From contig PAMZ01000009.1 in the NCBI GenBank assembly GCA_002707495.1, forward strand, positions 1 through 64,000: a stretch of DNA of 64,000 bases, in the 5' to 3' direction. Below the pieces are notes generated by a model, which searched no databases, was not told where the DNA came from, and saw only the letters and a list, made by a program, of their open reading frames with translations. Within the stretch, counting starts at the first letter, position 1; each line of letters opens with the position of its first letter. This document shows, piece after piece, positions 52,030-61,476 of this stretch. The position numbers were made by a program, and so were the translations under genes. This DNA comes from Halobacteriovoraceae bacterium. GTDB lineage: Bacteria > Bdellovibrionota > Bacteriovoracia > Bacteriovoracales > Bacteriovoracaceae.

Positions 52030-53457
52030 ATGAAATTGTCAGCGATTCGAGGGGTGCTCGCTTCTGCATTAATTGGTTTTTCGTCTTTTAGCTCTTTTGC
52101 AAACGAATTGACCTTAGAACAGCTAAGAAGTGAAGTTTTAAATGAAAATCTTGATATCAAAATTCAATACGAAAAATACTATCAGGCTAATCACAATGTC
52201 GGTGTGAAATTAGGAGAGTTCCTCCCGAGTTTAAACCTCCAACTTATCTATTATAACAGTACCGTTGGTCTACTTTATTCGGTCGTGCCGACTCCATCAG
52301 ATTGGTTTACCTATGAAGCTAGTCAAGAGTTGGCAGTAGCTGAACGCTACACCACCGAAGCCATCAAGCTTAATATTCTGAGAGATCTGACTGCTAATTA
52401 TATAAGTATTAAACATCAAGAGATAATGCTTGAGTCATATAAAGAGGAAGAAGAACTATTAAATGCACTATATTCTCGAGCTGTCGATATGGAAACACTT
52501 GGAGCTGGTAGTGCTACGGATACGTTTACTGCGAGAAGAGCACTACTTCAACATCAGAACGACATCCTTGCCCTCGACTCTATCATAGACATCAACTTAG
52601 AAGCCATGAGTTTATCTCTCAATAGAATGCCAGGGGAGAGAGTTGTTTTAGCAGATTATGTTCCCCAGTCAGTAGATGAGATTCCTTCAAATATTGACGA
52701 TGCAATCGCGCAAGCACTTGCAAATTCACCCGAATTGAAAGCAAACTTTTTTATGCAACAAGCTGCTCAATATATGACTTCTTCAGCTAGATGGTCATTT
52801 GTGAGTTTTAGTGGAATAGGATTTGGATATCCTGCCAGTATCAGCCTAGAAAGAGCAAGATTGAGAGAAATTCAATTGGAAGGAGAAAAACTTAGAACAA
52901 GTATCGGAAACCAATTAAATCTTGCTTACACTACAATCGCGAACTTAGATCAAAGAATAGCTAATCAAGTTGAGATTATTCAAGCTGCGCAAATTGAAGC
53001 TTCTAGAACGCAAGAATTATATGAATTGAGCCAAGCAAGTCTAGAAGAGTTAACAGAGGCTAAAAGGGCTGTTTTACAAGAACAAAGAGATCTCGCTACT
53101 CTTAAAATGGAAAAAGAGATTGAAATCGCTGAAATAAAAAGGCTTGTTGGGCAAGATACGGCTGGAGGAGAATTATCTGCCGAAGATTTAGAGAGTATCC
53201 AACTTGCTGCCAGAGTAGATGGGTCTTGGAGAGGAAATAGAGTTATCGCAGACCTAGAGATTTCTGATTCGCTTGCAAATGAAGTGGTGAGTATCAATTA
53301 TGGTGGAGATATCTTTAACTATAGAATTCTCAACACTACGGGAAATCTTTCACTTCAAACAAGAGTAAGAGGTCGCTCGGGAAGACAAACAATTACTGCA
53401 CTGGTTGTGTTTAGAAGTGGTCAAACTTTAGAACTCATAACAGATGTAAACTTATAA
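52030..53457 (+). CDS. TolC-family outer-membrane protein with C-terminal extension (first of pair)
   Basis: The 475-residue protein has a signal peptide (to about residue 25) and the two-repeat helical layout of outer-membrane efflux (OEP) proteins, such as LTLEQLRSEVLNENLDIKIQ near the start and long helices with ELYELSQASLEELTEAK near 340. A WSFVSFSGIGFGY segment near 256 is shared with the next gene. After ~385 comes an extra ~90-residue beta-rich domain not found in typical TolC. AGGAG precedes the ATG. No membrane-fusion or inner-membrane pump gene is adjacent. Confidence 0.85.
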   Translation: MKLSAIRGVLASALIGFSSFSSFANELTLEQLRSEVLNENLDIKIQYEKYYQANHNVGVKLGEFLPSLNLQLIYYNSTVGLLYSVVPTPSDWFTYEASQELAVAERYTTEAIKLNILRDLTANYISIKHQEIMLESYKEEEELLNALYSRAVDMETLGAGSATDTFTARRALLQHQNDILALDSIIDINLEAMSLSLNRMPGERVVLADYVPQSVDEIPSNIDDAIAQALANSPELKANFFMQQAAQYMTSSARWSFVSFSGIGFGYPASISLERARLREIQLEGEKLRTSIGNQLNLAYTTIANLDQRIANQVEIIQAAQIEASRTQELYELSQASLEELTEAKRAVLQEQRDLATLKMEKEIEIAEIKRLVGQDTAGGELSAEDLESIQLAARVDGSWRGNRVIADLEISDSLANEVVSINYGGDIFNYRILNTTGNLSLQTRVRGRSGRQTITALVVFRSGQTLELITDVNL

Positions 53458-53468
53458 GGTAGAGTGAA

Positions 53469-54947
53469 ATGAAGAAATTAATTTCATCAATTCTCTTTTT
53501 GGCTTTCGCTCTACCAAGCTTTGGAAGCGAGTACGCCTTAAGAATATTTGATAAAACAAACGAAGTTTTGGAGCAAAAAGAAACAGCGCTTAATCTTGAG
53601 CAAGTCAAAGAACTTGCAGCAGGAGAAAACGTTGACGTGCAAATTGCCTATGAAAGACTCTATCAAGCCCAAAGTAAAATTGCGCTTGCTCGAGCAAATT
53701 TTTTCCCATACGGGCTGGGTGATGTCGGTATCATATATTTTACCAACTCTTTTACAAATTTAATTTTGGTCGAACTTGTGACTTCAATTCCCTCAAAATG
53801 GTTTGCCGTAGCAAGTGCCAGACATCAGAGAAATGCTGAGTCTTGGAGTTTAAAAGCTCTCAGAGAAAACATTAGAAACCAATCAGCACTTCTTTACTAT
53901 AATATACTTAAAGAAGAGAGTATGTTGAAACTTGCCCGTTTTGAACTCAACCTTATGGAAGAATTATTACAAGCGAGAACGACAGAAGCAGAAGTTGGTG
54001 TGAGGTCAGCAGAGGAACTTTCGAGTCTGAGATTTCGTATTCTAAATTTGCGAGATGAGTATTTGAAATTTGAAGGATATTTAGCTGAAGAAAAGACAGC
54101 CATGAAGATCCTCCTCAATATGCCCTATTATGAAAATTTAGAGCTTCAACCTGAGGCAAGTTTTCTAAGTGCCGAGGACTATAACCTGAATACTGAAAGC
54201 TTAGCTTTAATGGCTCAACAGAGATCTTATGAGGTTAAAGCGGCGGAGCAAACGGTTTATGCTGCTTACGACTCTAGAAGATCTGCTCAGTGGTCAATTT
54301 TAAGTTTTTCTGGAATAGGTTTTGGATACCTGTCTAATGTGAGAATGGAGCGATCGAGAGCAAGAGATGCAGAACTTAGGCTCGAGGCTGTTCGTACAAC
54401 AGTTTACAATAACGCTTATACGAGAAAAAGTATGCTAGAAAATTCCGTAGACTTCTTTTTGGCGGAAAAAAACATAAGTGATACCACTGAGAGCTTTGTT
54501 CGTGGACAGTTGGCTGAGTTTTCAAATGGAACACTCCCTGTTGGGGAGTTGATTGAAAGTGAACTTTACTATTTAAGAGATTTTAGAAATATGCTTCGTG
54601 CCCACTATAATTCACTCGTGAGGCTTGATGATCTAGAACGAATTGTTCTTGGAAATATAAGCACCAGTGAGCTTGTTTCTCGTGATGACTTCTCTATTAC
54701 GGCTGAATATGTGGGGAGTAGAATCCATTTTAAGTTTACTGACCCAAATAATAGAATGGGAGAAGTTGAAAGTGCTACTTATAGTTTTTTAAATCAAAGG
54801 CAAGCACCGATTAAGAGTTTTAGAAAATCAGAAAACTTTAGCGCTCGAGTAAGAGCAAGAAGAATTAATTTCCCTGCGCAGATTGAAATTAAAGTCGTTA
54901 TGCACAGTGGAGAAGTTTTAAAGAAAAGAATAACAGTAACTGAATAA
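53469..54947 (+). CDS. TolC-family outer-membrane protein with C-terminal extension (second of pair)
   Basis: The 492-residue paralogue of the preceding gene begins 11 bp after it. It has a signal peptide, OEP-type helical repeats, and the shared WSILSFSGIGFGY segment near 277. A ~90-residue beta-rich C-terminal domain (about 400-492) is also present. The two differ widely in sequence, so the duplication is old or they form a hetero-oligomer. AAGGT precedes the ATG. The next gene starts 21 bp later. Confidence 0.85.
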   Translation: MKKLISSILFLAFALPSFGSEYALRIFDKTNEVLEQKETALNLEQVKELAAGENVDVQIAYERLYQAQSKIALARANFFPYGLGDVGIIYFTNSFTNLILVELVTSIPSKWFAVASARHQRNAESWSLKALRENIRNQSALLYYNILKEESMLKLARFELNLMEELLQARTTEAEVGVRSAEELSSLRFRILNLRDEYLKFEGYLAEEKTAMKILLNMPYYENLELQPEASFLSAEDYNLNTESLALMAQQRSYEVKAAEQTVYAAYDSRRSAQWSILSFSGIGFGYLSNVRMERSRARDAELRLEAVRTTVYNNAYTRKSMLENSVDFFLAEKNISDTTESFVRGQLAEFSNGTLPVGELIESELYYLRDFRNMLRAHYNSLVRLDDLERIVLGNISTSELVSRDDFSITAEYVGSRIHFKFTDPNNRMGEVESATYSFLNQRQAPIKSFRKSENFSARVRARRINFPAQIEIKVVMHSGEVLKKRITVTE

Positions 54948-54968
54948 TAAAGGTAATAGGAGTAAGAT

Positions 54969-56222
54969 ATGTTTAACCTAAGGAAATTTGCATTGGCTCA
55001 GGTAGCGATAGCAACTATTGCATTCGCAGGAGAGGGGCCTCTAGAAGACGGTACTGATGTTTGTGGAGTCCCAGTATGTCAAATTGATGTCACTCTGGAG
55101 GCTCTGGGAGAGCTGAACGAAAACCAACGATATAATTATACGAATGGTTTAGTAACAACTTACAAAGAATCAACTGACATAAAAATTCTAAACAATCTTG
55201 TGGCTTCGGCGGCAGAGTTTAAGGCACTAAGCCAAGAGGCAGGAGATTCTGATTGGGTTATTAGAGAGGCAAGTACATTGTTGAATAACTCAGTTTTCAA
55301 TTTAGCTAAGTACTCTGAGATTGACGCTGCAAATTTACTGCGCTTGTTCGCTCAATTGGATAACCAAACGAAGAGATATGAAGTCATAACTTATTGGGCC
55401 AGTACACTTTCAGAAGTTGAGAATCTTAATGATTTATCTGAACTTGTTTTATTTGCTCAAAATGCAGCTGCCATTTCATCGAGTGCAGGCGATGAAGCTT
55501 GGGTTGTGAGAGCTATCAACTCCCTTGCTTCTGATATTACAGTAAAACTGACGAATCTAGATCCAGCTCATGAGGGTGTCTACTCGGTTCAAATTGATAG
55601 TGCGCCAGCAAGACAATTCGGTTTTGATAAAATTGTTGTTCTAGATTCAACCTCAGAAGAAAATCTCGTCGTTAGGTTTATAAATTCAGCTTATAATAGA
55701 GTGGCATTTGAATACTCAAGCACAACCTTGGTTGGGAATGTTATTTCAGGAAAAAGGATATCAAATGGATCTCTTAGTTCAGAGATGAGTTTAACATTTG
55801 ATAGAGCGACAGGGGCAGTATCTGGAACAATTCAAACTACTCTTGCTCAGGAAATTACATTTAGCGGAAAACAGACTTTCTCTGCGAGTAACGTCTTTAG
55901 AGGTGAAGTTGCCACAGAGCTTGATGACAATTCAGTGATTGGTTCTATGAGAGGTTCAATATTTGGAATTCCTGGTACACTCTCAGTACAGAGCTTTCTT
56001 CCAGGTGTATATTCAGTGAATTTTTCTGCTGACAATGGTTTTATTGTTTTAGATTTTGTAGGAAAATTCTTTAAGAAAAACGGAGTTCTTGCAGTGACTT
56101 CACAGAATAAGGTAAAACTTCTGCTCGCTCAAAGAGTAGTGGATGGACAAGTTAAGTGGGTTGGGAATACGTTTTCAATTACTAATGGTGGTGTTACAAC
56201 TGCAGAATTTGACTCTAACTAG
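54969..56222 (+). CDS. Secreted protein of unknown function linked to the TolC-like pair
   Basis: The 417-residue protein has a signal peptide (cut near IAFA|GE) and only two cysteines (VCGVPVC, near residue 30). A helical N-terminal half contains two ~85-residue repeats, seen as SDWVIREASTLLNN and EAWVVRAINSLASD. The C-terminal half (about 200-417) is beta-rich with alternating patterns, like a small beta barrel or a lipocalin/translocator-like domain. No family was recognised. TAGGAG precedes the ATG. It is the last gene of a three-gene run and is followed by a strong terminator. Confidence 0.7.
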   Translation: MFNLRKFALAQVAIATIAFAGEGPLEDGTDVCGVPVCQIDVTLEALGELNENQRYNYTNGLVTTYKESTDIKILNNLVASAAEFKALSQEAGDSDWVIREASTLLNNSVFNLAKYSEIDAANLLRLFAQLDNQTKRYEVITYWASTLSEVENLNDLSELVLFAQNAAAISSSAGDEAWVVRAINSLASDITVKLTNLDPAHEGVYSVQIDSAPARQFGFDKIVVLDSTSEENLVVRFINSAYNRVAFEYSSTTLVGNVISGKRISNGSLSSEMSLTFDRATGAVSGTIQTTLAQEITFSGKQTFSASNVFRGEVATELDDNSVIGSMRGSIFGIPGTLSVQSFLPGVYSVNFSADNGFIVLDFVGKFFKKNGVLAVTSQNKVKLLLAQRVVDGQVKWVGNTFSITNGGVTTAEFDSN

Positions 56223-56245
56223 TTGATAATTCAATCGTATATTTC

Positions 56246-56278
56246 AAGGCTTCCTCCTGAGAGGAGGCCTTTTTTTTG
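56246..56278 (+). terminator. Rho-independent terminator after the TolC operon
   Basis: AAGG...CCTCC pairs with GGAGG...CCTT around a short loop, followed by a run of eight or more T. It ends the three-gene TolC cluster. Confidence 0.9.
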
Positions 56279-56351
56279 TAAAAATTACAAGTAGTTAAGG
56301 TTTAACTTAGGTATTATGCACTGCGGTAGTATGATGCACCAAAGGGTATTT

Positions 56352-56867
56352 ATGAGTTTAGCACATGAATTAGATTTTCTTGCCTCTGAGGTCGTTCGTA
56401 ATATGGACTTTGTTTTAAGAAACCAGTCTGAAAGGACATATCTTATCACCGCCGATTACGCTAAAGAGCCACTCAAGGCAAGTGCTGTTTATTTAGCTCG
56501 TGAATTGAATAAGACCTATGGGCATAATATTTTAGTGTTGGATTTCAATCCTGCACAAAGTGATTCGTCAGCTGATTATACCAATATTTCGACTTTAGAC
56601 TTTTTACCTTCTCAACCAAACGAGCAGGAGCGAGAGTTAAAAATTTATCAGAATGAGTGTCTCAAACATTATGATTTTATCTTTGCGCTCCCTCATGTGA
56701 AGCTGCAAACAGAAAAATCGAGTTTGCCTTTATTAGATCTAGAAGCGGCTTTTATTCTGAGATCAAAGTCTTCTCTTTTACCTACATCTAAAAAAATTTT
56801 GACTCATATGATTCAAGATGCTCAGCTTAAAATTGCCGGGATTGTCGCTATCGGAGGGAAGGCATAA
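56352..56867 (+). CDS. CpsD/BY-kinase-like protein lacking the P-loop
   Basis: The 171-residue protein (ATG 56352, AAAGGG upstream; ATG 56316 is an upstream alternative) has the layout of the cytoplasmic ATPase of bacterial tyrosine kinases or ParA-like proteins. It has an opening beta strand TYLITADY (about 29-36), a helix, then a VLDFNP segment like Walker A'. The GK-S/T Walker A sequence is replaced by YAKEPLKAS, so ATP binding is doubtful. No C-terminal tyrosine cluster is present. It overlaps the next gene (Wzz-like) by one base (TAATG), matching the usual BY-kinase/Wzz partnership. Confidence 0.55.
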   Translation: MSLAHELDFLASEVVRNMDFVLRNQSERTYLITADYAKEPLKASAVYLARELNKTYGHNILVLDFNPAQSDSSADYTNISTLDFLPSQPNEQERELKIYQNECLKHYDFIFALPHVKLQTEKSSLPLLDLEAAFILRSKSSLLPTSKKILTHMIQDAQLKIAGIVAIGGKA

Positions 56868-58027
56868 TGAGAACTGAAGCAAATGAAAAAATACTTGTAA
56901 AAGATTTATTACTTATTCTAAAAAAATATTTTGTTTCGATCGTTCTTATCTTTATTTTTGTCTTAGGGTTTTCTTTTTCTTTAACTCAATTCTTAACTAA
57001 GAAGTATAAGTCTGAATTTGAAATCAATGTCTACTCTAAATACTTCAAAAATCCACTTATCTCTGAAATCATTCCTGGAGTTTATAATATTCCTGAGATG
57101 CGCTTTACTATAGACTCAATGGTCAAAGAAGCGATCAATGATGACTTTATTGATGAGGTGGCAAAAGAGTACAACTTTTATAGTCTCGATACAGATGAAC
57201 TAACACTTGCTAAAAATAGACAGCTACTTCGTGATCGCTTCTCAGCGTTTTCTACAGGAGGTCAAAGTTATAAAATAACTTTTACTGATTCTGATCCTTA
57301 TGTCGCTAAAAAAATTGCTGAAAAAACTTTAGCTAAAGTAAAATCCCAGTTTGTAGATAGTAGAATTGCAACAATTGAGATGGTTAAACAAATGATGCTC
57401 TCAAGGCTTCAAGCTTTTAGTGCCTCTCAGAATATTTCAACTAAAGGGTCTGAAAAGGCTCTCGCCTCAAAGTCGCCAGATGTTTTAAGAGCAGAGCTTG
57501 TGAAAATAGATGCTAATATGTCTGCTCTTTCTAAACAGTATAATAGTTCTCACCCTAAGCTAAGGGAATTATCGCGACGTAAAAAAACTATAGAATTGTG
57601 GTTAGAGGAATTCTCTCAAAGCTCTTTTGCCTCTGAAGAGTTGGTAGCGTTAACGATGCCTTCGGAGAAGGTGATTAGTGAGCAGATTACAAGTAAGTTT
57701 TATACAAAATATCATGATTTTACGATGGCGCTAGATATTGAAAAGAGATCACTTGAGTCCTATATTGGAGTGACTCAAAGGCCTTATCTTCCCACTAGTC
57801 CAATCTGGCCAAAGAAAAGGTTATTCGCAGCCGTTGGCTTTCTTCTAGCTTTAGTATTTTCATTTATCTATGTTTTTATCAAGGAAGTGCTCATCCCCGG
57901 ACGAGGAGAATTATTACTTTCAGAAGCTCGTGAATTGAATACTCTCTATTTAGGAGAAATAAGTGTAAAAATGATGAATTCGAGCCAAGATAAAGATGAA
58001 TCTCACATGGGCGAAAAAATAACTTAG
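56867..58027 (+). CDS. Polysaccharide chain-length determinant (Wzz-like)
   Basis: The 386-residue protein has an N-terminal membrane helix (about 23-44), a long periplasmic region with coiled-coil character (VLRAELVKIDANMSAL near 205), and a second membrane helix (about 320-340) preceded by the conserved PxxPxxP-like RPYLPTSPIWPKKR segment. This is the Wzz/PCP architecture that sets glycan length in Wzy-dependent export. It starts within the stop of the preceding BY-kinase-like gene. Confidence 0.85.
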   Translation: MRTEANEKILVKDLLLILKKYFVSIVLIFIFVLGFSFSLTQFLTKKYKSEFEINVYSKYFKNPLISEIIPGVYNIPEMRFTIDSMVKEAINDDFIDEVAKEYNFYSLDTDELTLAKNRQLLRDRFSAFSTGGQSYKITFTDSDPYVAKKIAEKTLAKVKSQFVDSRIATIEMVKQMMLSRLQAFSASQNISTKGSEKALASKSPDVLRAELVKIDANMSALSKQYNSSHPKLRELSRRKKTIELWLEEFSQSSFASEELVALTMPSEKVISEQITSKFYTKYHDFTMALDIEKRSLESYIGVTQRPYLPTSPIWPKKRLFAAVGFLLALVFSFIYVFIKEVLIPGRGELLLSEARELNTLYLGEISVKMMNSSQDKDESHMGEKIT

Positions 58028-58032
58028 TTTTT

Positions 58033-59514
58033 ATGGATCAGTTAAGTGAATTTATCATTGAGATACAACAAATATTCCTAGGCTTAGTGATCCTGGGTTT
58101 TTCAATTTCAATTTATCATGAAAGAGATTTGATAAGGTCTAAAATCTCATCTAGCTCTAAGCAGTTTTTGGGACTTATTCTAGTCTGCTGCTCAGTTGGT
58201 CTCACAGCTAATTTTGTCGAAGGTCTAGGACAAGCTGGGGTTCTCTATGCCATAGAATTTGCTTTATTAATTACGATGTCATTATTAGGACCAAAATACG
58301 CAGTTAGCCTTTTCATCTATATGCTACTATCACGTCCCTGGGAGGTATTGGATAACGCTCTCGTCGAGACAATGCCACGTGATTTGTTTTATCTGACGAT
58401 CGTAGTTATTTTTGGTTATAAACTCATCAAAAAAGATTTATCTTTTAGGTTTAATTTGGGATCGGTCATTATTGGATTTCTAACAGCTTGGGTGTTTCTT
58501 TCGGCGTTTTTTAGTTCAAATCAGGCTTTGGCCATATCAAAGTTTGGTGAAATTTTTATGAAAGGAGTCATTGTATTCTTTCTTATTCAAAATGGATTTG
58601 AAAAAGGAAAGGATCTCGTTGTGGCTAAGATGACTGTTATTCTCGCCATATGCGAGAAAAGCGCGATCAGCTTCTACCAAGGTCATCTAAATAGCCTTAA
58701 CTCTTTAGCGATGGAAGGTGACCAGTTTCAAAGACTTGAAAGTGTAGGGATACTCTCTAATTCCAATGATATTGCGGCTATTTTTATACTTGCTCTTCCG
58801 TTCATTTTATTCTTTGTTCTTAAGTCAAAACTCAAACCCTTTAATTGGATTCTAACTGTGATTGCTGGTGGTATAATGAGCTATCTTGTTTGGAAATCTC
58901 AGTCTAGAGGGGCCATGTTAGCTCTCGTCTTTACGGGGGCGAGTTATTTCTTTTTACAAATAAAAAGCCGTAAGGCTGTCGTAAACTTAGTAGCCTCAGC
59001 GATCATTTTATCGTTTGGATCTTTTGCACTTATGAAAAGGGAAGCTGCAGACTTGGAGGGCTCTACTAATAATAGAATTATTTTTTGGAAAGCAGGAGCT
59101 AATATGGCTGTGAGAAATCCTGTTTTCGGAGTTGGGTTCTGGGGATTTAATGAAAATTTTGCAGGTTATGCTATCGATGGAGATACAGGAACTGAAGGTA
59201 CTCATATGACAGCCCATTCTTCATGGGTGCAAATCCTTGCAGAGACTGGATTTATGGGACTTTTTTTATTTCTCTTCTTATGGTTATACGCAATGAAAAG
59301 AGCATACTCCATTAGGAAGCTTGAGCCTGAATATTTTATGAGTTTGGTTGGTTATGGTGTTACAATTTCATTTCTTTCTCACGCTTACCTTCTTTTTCCT
59401 TATATTTTATGCGCACTTGCTATCACCCAGGCGAGCCTAAAAGAAAATAGAATTAAAGATAAAGAAGAGCAAATAGCAAATTTTCTTCCCTGCAGGAGAG
59501 TTTATGCTTCTTAG
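58033..59514 (+). CDS. O-antigen ligase/Wzy-type polysaccharide polymerase
   Basis: The 493-residue protein has about 11-13 membrane helices and a large periplasmic loop near the C-terminus. It carries the Wzy_C/O-antigen-ligase pattern: NNRIIFWKAGANM, NPVFGVGFWGF and AHSSWVQILAETG, where the AHSS segment replaces the usual His-Asn. It lies 5 bp after the chain-length gene, which supports the Wzy-polymerase reading over WaaL ligase. Its end overlaps the next gene by 11 nt. Confidence 0.82.
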   Translation: MDQLSEFIIEIQQIFLGLVILGFSISIYHERDLIRSKISSSSKQFLGLILVCCSVGLTANFVEGLGQAGVLYAIEFALLITMSLLGPKYAVSLFIYMLLSRPWEVLDNALVETMPRDLFYLTIVVIFGYKLIKKDLSFRFNLGSVIIGFLTAWVFLSAFFSSNQALAISKFGEIFMKGVIVFFLIQNGFEKGKDLVVAKMTVILAICEKSAISFYQGHLNSLNSLAMEGDQFQRLESVGILSNSNDIAAIFILALPFILFFVLKSKLKPFNWILTVIAGGIMSYLVWKSQSRGAMLALVFTGASYFFLQIKSRKAVVNLVASAIILSFGSFALMKREAADLEGSTNNRIIFWKAGANMAVRNPVFGVGFWGFNENFAGYAIDGDTGTEGTHMTAHSSWVQILAETGFMGLFLFLFLWLYAMKRAYSIRKLEPEYFMSLVGYGVTISFLSHAYLLFPYILCALAITQASLKENRIKDKEEQIANFLPCRRVYAS

Positions 59515-60667
59515 TTTGACCTTGATCTTTATAGGCCTAATTATTTATGCTTATTTTGGTTATCCTCTTTTTATGATTTTGATTTCAGCTTTTGTGAATA
59601 AGAATGTGAAAAAAGCCGAAAATTATCCAGCAGTTGCTCTTGTAATAGCGGCATACAACGAAGAAGACGTTATTACGCAAAAGGTGAATCAATCCCTTGC
59701 TTTAAATTACCCTGAAGAGAAACTTAAAGTTTATGTTGTTAGTGATGCCTCGTCAGATAAGACGGATGATAAAGTCAGAAGTATTAATTCTCCACGAGTC
59801 CAGCTCATTCGAATCGAGGGGAGGCTTGGTAAAACAGAAGCTCGAAATCAGGCGTTAAAAAGAATTACAGAGGAAATTATTGTTTTCTCTGATGCGACAA
59901 CAGAATATCATCCAAACTCTGTTCGTGAATTAGTAAAAAATTTTTCAGACTCCTCTGTTGGAATGGTATCCGGGCAATTGATCTATAAGGTACCTCAAGG
60001 TTCATCCATGGGTTTTGGTCAAAAATTATTTTGGAGATTTGAAAACATAATCAAAACGGCTCAGACAAAACTCGGAACTCTTACTGGCTCGCTAGGATGC
60101 ATGACGGCTTTTAGAAGAGAGTTGTACACAGATTTGCCACCAAATATTATAGAAGACTTCACTGGACCACTTTTAATGATCCAAAAAGGTTACCGCGTTG
60201 TTTATGAAAAAGAAGCGCTCTGCTTTGAAGAGGCTACCATGAAGTCAAAACAAGAGTGGAAAATGAGAGTGCGCGTTATCCGAGGCGGAATGACGGGACT
60301 TATTTTTGCCAGGAGTATTCTCAATCCTTTTAAGTTCCCTGGAGTTTCGTTTCAACTCTTAAGTCATAAAGTCTCAAGATGGCTCGTCCCTGTTTTTGCC
60401 ATTCTTGCCCTATTTTTCAATTTACTAGATGTGATAGTGGAGAGTACGTCTTCGCTTTCTTTTACTTTGTTAGGCCTTCAATGTCTTTTCTACTTAATCG
60501 TAGTTTTGAGCTTTATGTTGGAGAAGACTAATGTTAAAGCACCTCTATTGAGAATTTTTCAATACCTTTTTGTTGTAAACTTAGCTTCATTGGTAGCGAT
60601 TTATAAAATTTTAACCACTGAGTTAGAGGCTACCTGGGAGACAGAGAGAAAAGGGCAAAAGGCATGA
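59504..60667 (+). CDS. Family 2 glycosyltransferase, membrane-bound
   Basis: The 387-residue protein has one N-terminal helix, a GT-A domain with VIAAYNEEDVI (about 45), VVSDASSDKTDD and FSDATTEY (DXD-like). Then come an EDFTGPLLM segment (general-base ED motif), an EWKMRVRVIRGG stretch at the place of QxxRW, and about four C-terminal helices. This is the processive, hyaluronan/cellulose-synthase-like GT2 layout, though a single-sugar transferase is possible. AGGAGA precedes the ATG. It overlaps both neighbours. Confidence 0.88.
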   Translation: MLLSLTLIFIGLIIYAYFGYPLFMILISAFVNKNVKKAENYPAVALVIAAYNEEDVITQKVNQSLALNYPEEKLKVYVVSDASSDKTDDKVRSINSPRVQLIRIEGRLGKTEARNQALKRITEEIIVFSDATTEYHPNSVRELVKNFSDSSVGMVSGQLIYKVPQGSSMGFGQKLFWRFENIIKTAQTKLGTLTGSLGCMTAFRRELYTDLPPNIIEDFTGPLLMIQKGYRVVYEKEALCFEEATMKSKQEWKMRVRVIRGGMTGLIFARSILNPFKFPGVSFQLLSHKVSRWLVPVFAILALFFNLLDVIVESTSSLSFTLLGLQCLFYLIVVLSFMLEKTNVKAPLLRIFQYLFVVNLASLVAIYKILTTELEATWETERKGQKA

Positions 60668-61476
60668 TCGCGAGTACACTGACCGACAGACAAAAAAGAG
60701 AAAGGGACTATTATAACCAGTATGCTGAACTCTCGAAAGACTCTTCTCAAAAGGTAGATATCTCTCCTGTCGTTAATGTTATTGAGGGAAAGGAAACGAG
60801 ACCATGGAATTCTTACTGGGCGATATATAAATTTGCTATAGATAATTTTAATACGGGTGATAAACTTCTCGATTTTGGAAGTGGCCCTGGGGAAAATGCC
60901 TTCCGTCTCGCCACAATAGGGTATTCTGTGGAAGGTTTTGATATTAGTGAGAAGAATATTGAGTTGTCAAAAAAGTTATTCACAGATCAAGGCAAATCAG
61001 GAAATTTTCAAGTGAGTTCTGCGGAAACACTTCCTTATCCAGATGAAAATTTTAATATTATTATAGGTATTGATATTCTTCATCATGTAGATATTGAGTT
61101 GAGCATAAGGGAGTGTTACCGAGTACTTAAAACTGGAGGTAAAGCTTATTTTAGAGAGCCTGTAGACGTTGGAATCCTCGATCGCATAAGAGAAACAAAA
61201 ATCGTAAAATTCTTCGCTCCTAAAAACACGTCTTTTGAGCTTCATATTACCGAAGATGAGCGAAAACTAAACTCCACTGACGAAAAGATCATCAATAAGG
61301 TCTTTCCTAAAATGAAGAAACATTATTTTTTTCTCTTTGCTAGATTTGATAAATTTTATCGAAGAGGTAGTGATCCTAGACCTTCTGTTCTAGAGAAACT
61401 GGATTATTTTCTTTTCAAAACCTTTCCTTTTCTGAAAAAGCTAGGAGGAACGGTCATCTATGAACTCGAAAAATGA
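60664..61476 (+). CDS. SAM-dependent methyltransferase
   Basis: The 270-residue protein has the class I Rossmann motif I LLDFGSGPGENAFRLA near residue 65, the acidic motif II (GFDISEKNIELS) and a motif IV region (NIIIGIDILHHV). It is in an ATGA overlap with the GT2 gene, and its own end overlaps the next glycosyltransferase in the same way. Methylation of a sugar residue of the polysaccharide is the likely role, inferred from location only. Confidence 0.85.
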   Translation: MIASTLTDRQKRERDYYNQYAELSKDSSQKVDISPVVNVIEGKETRPWNSYWAIYKFAIDNFNTGDKLLDFGSGPGENAFRLATIGYSVEGFDISEKNIELSKKLFTDQGKSGNFQVSSAETLPYPDENFNIIIGIDILHHVDIELSIRECYRVLKTGGKAYFREPVDVGILDRIRETKIVKFFAPKNTSFELHITEDERKLNSTDEKIINKVFPKMKKHYFFLFARFDKFYRRGSDPRPSVLEKLDYFLFKTFPFLKKLGGTVIYELEK

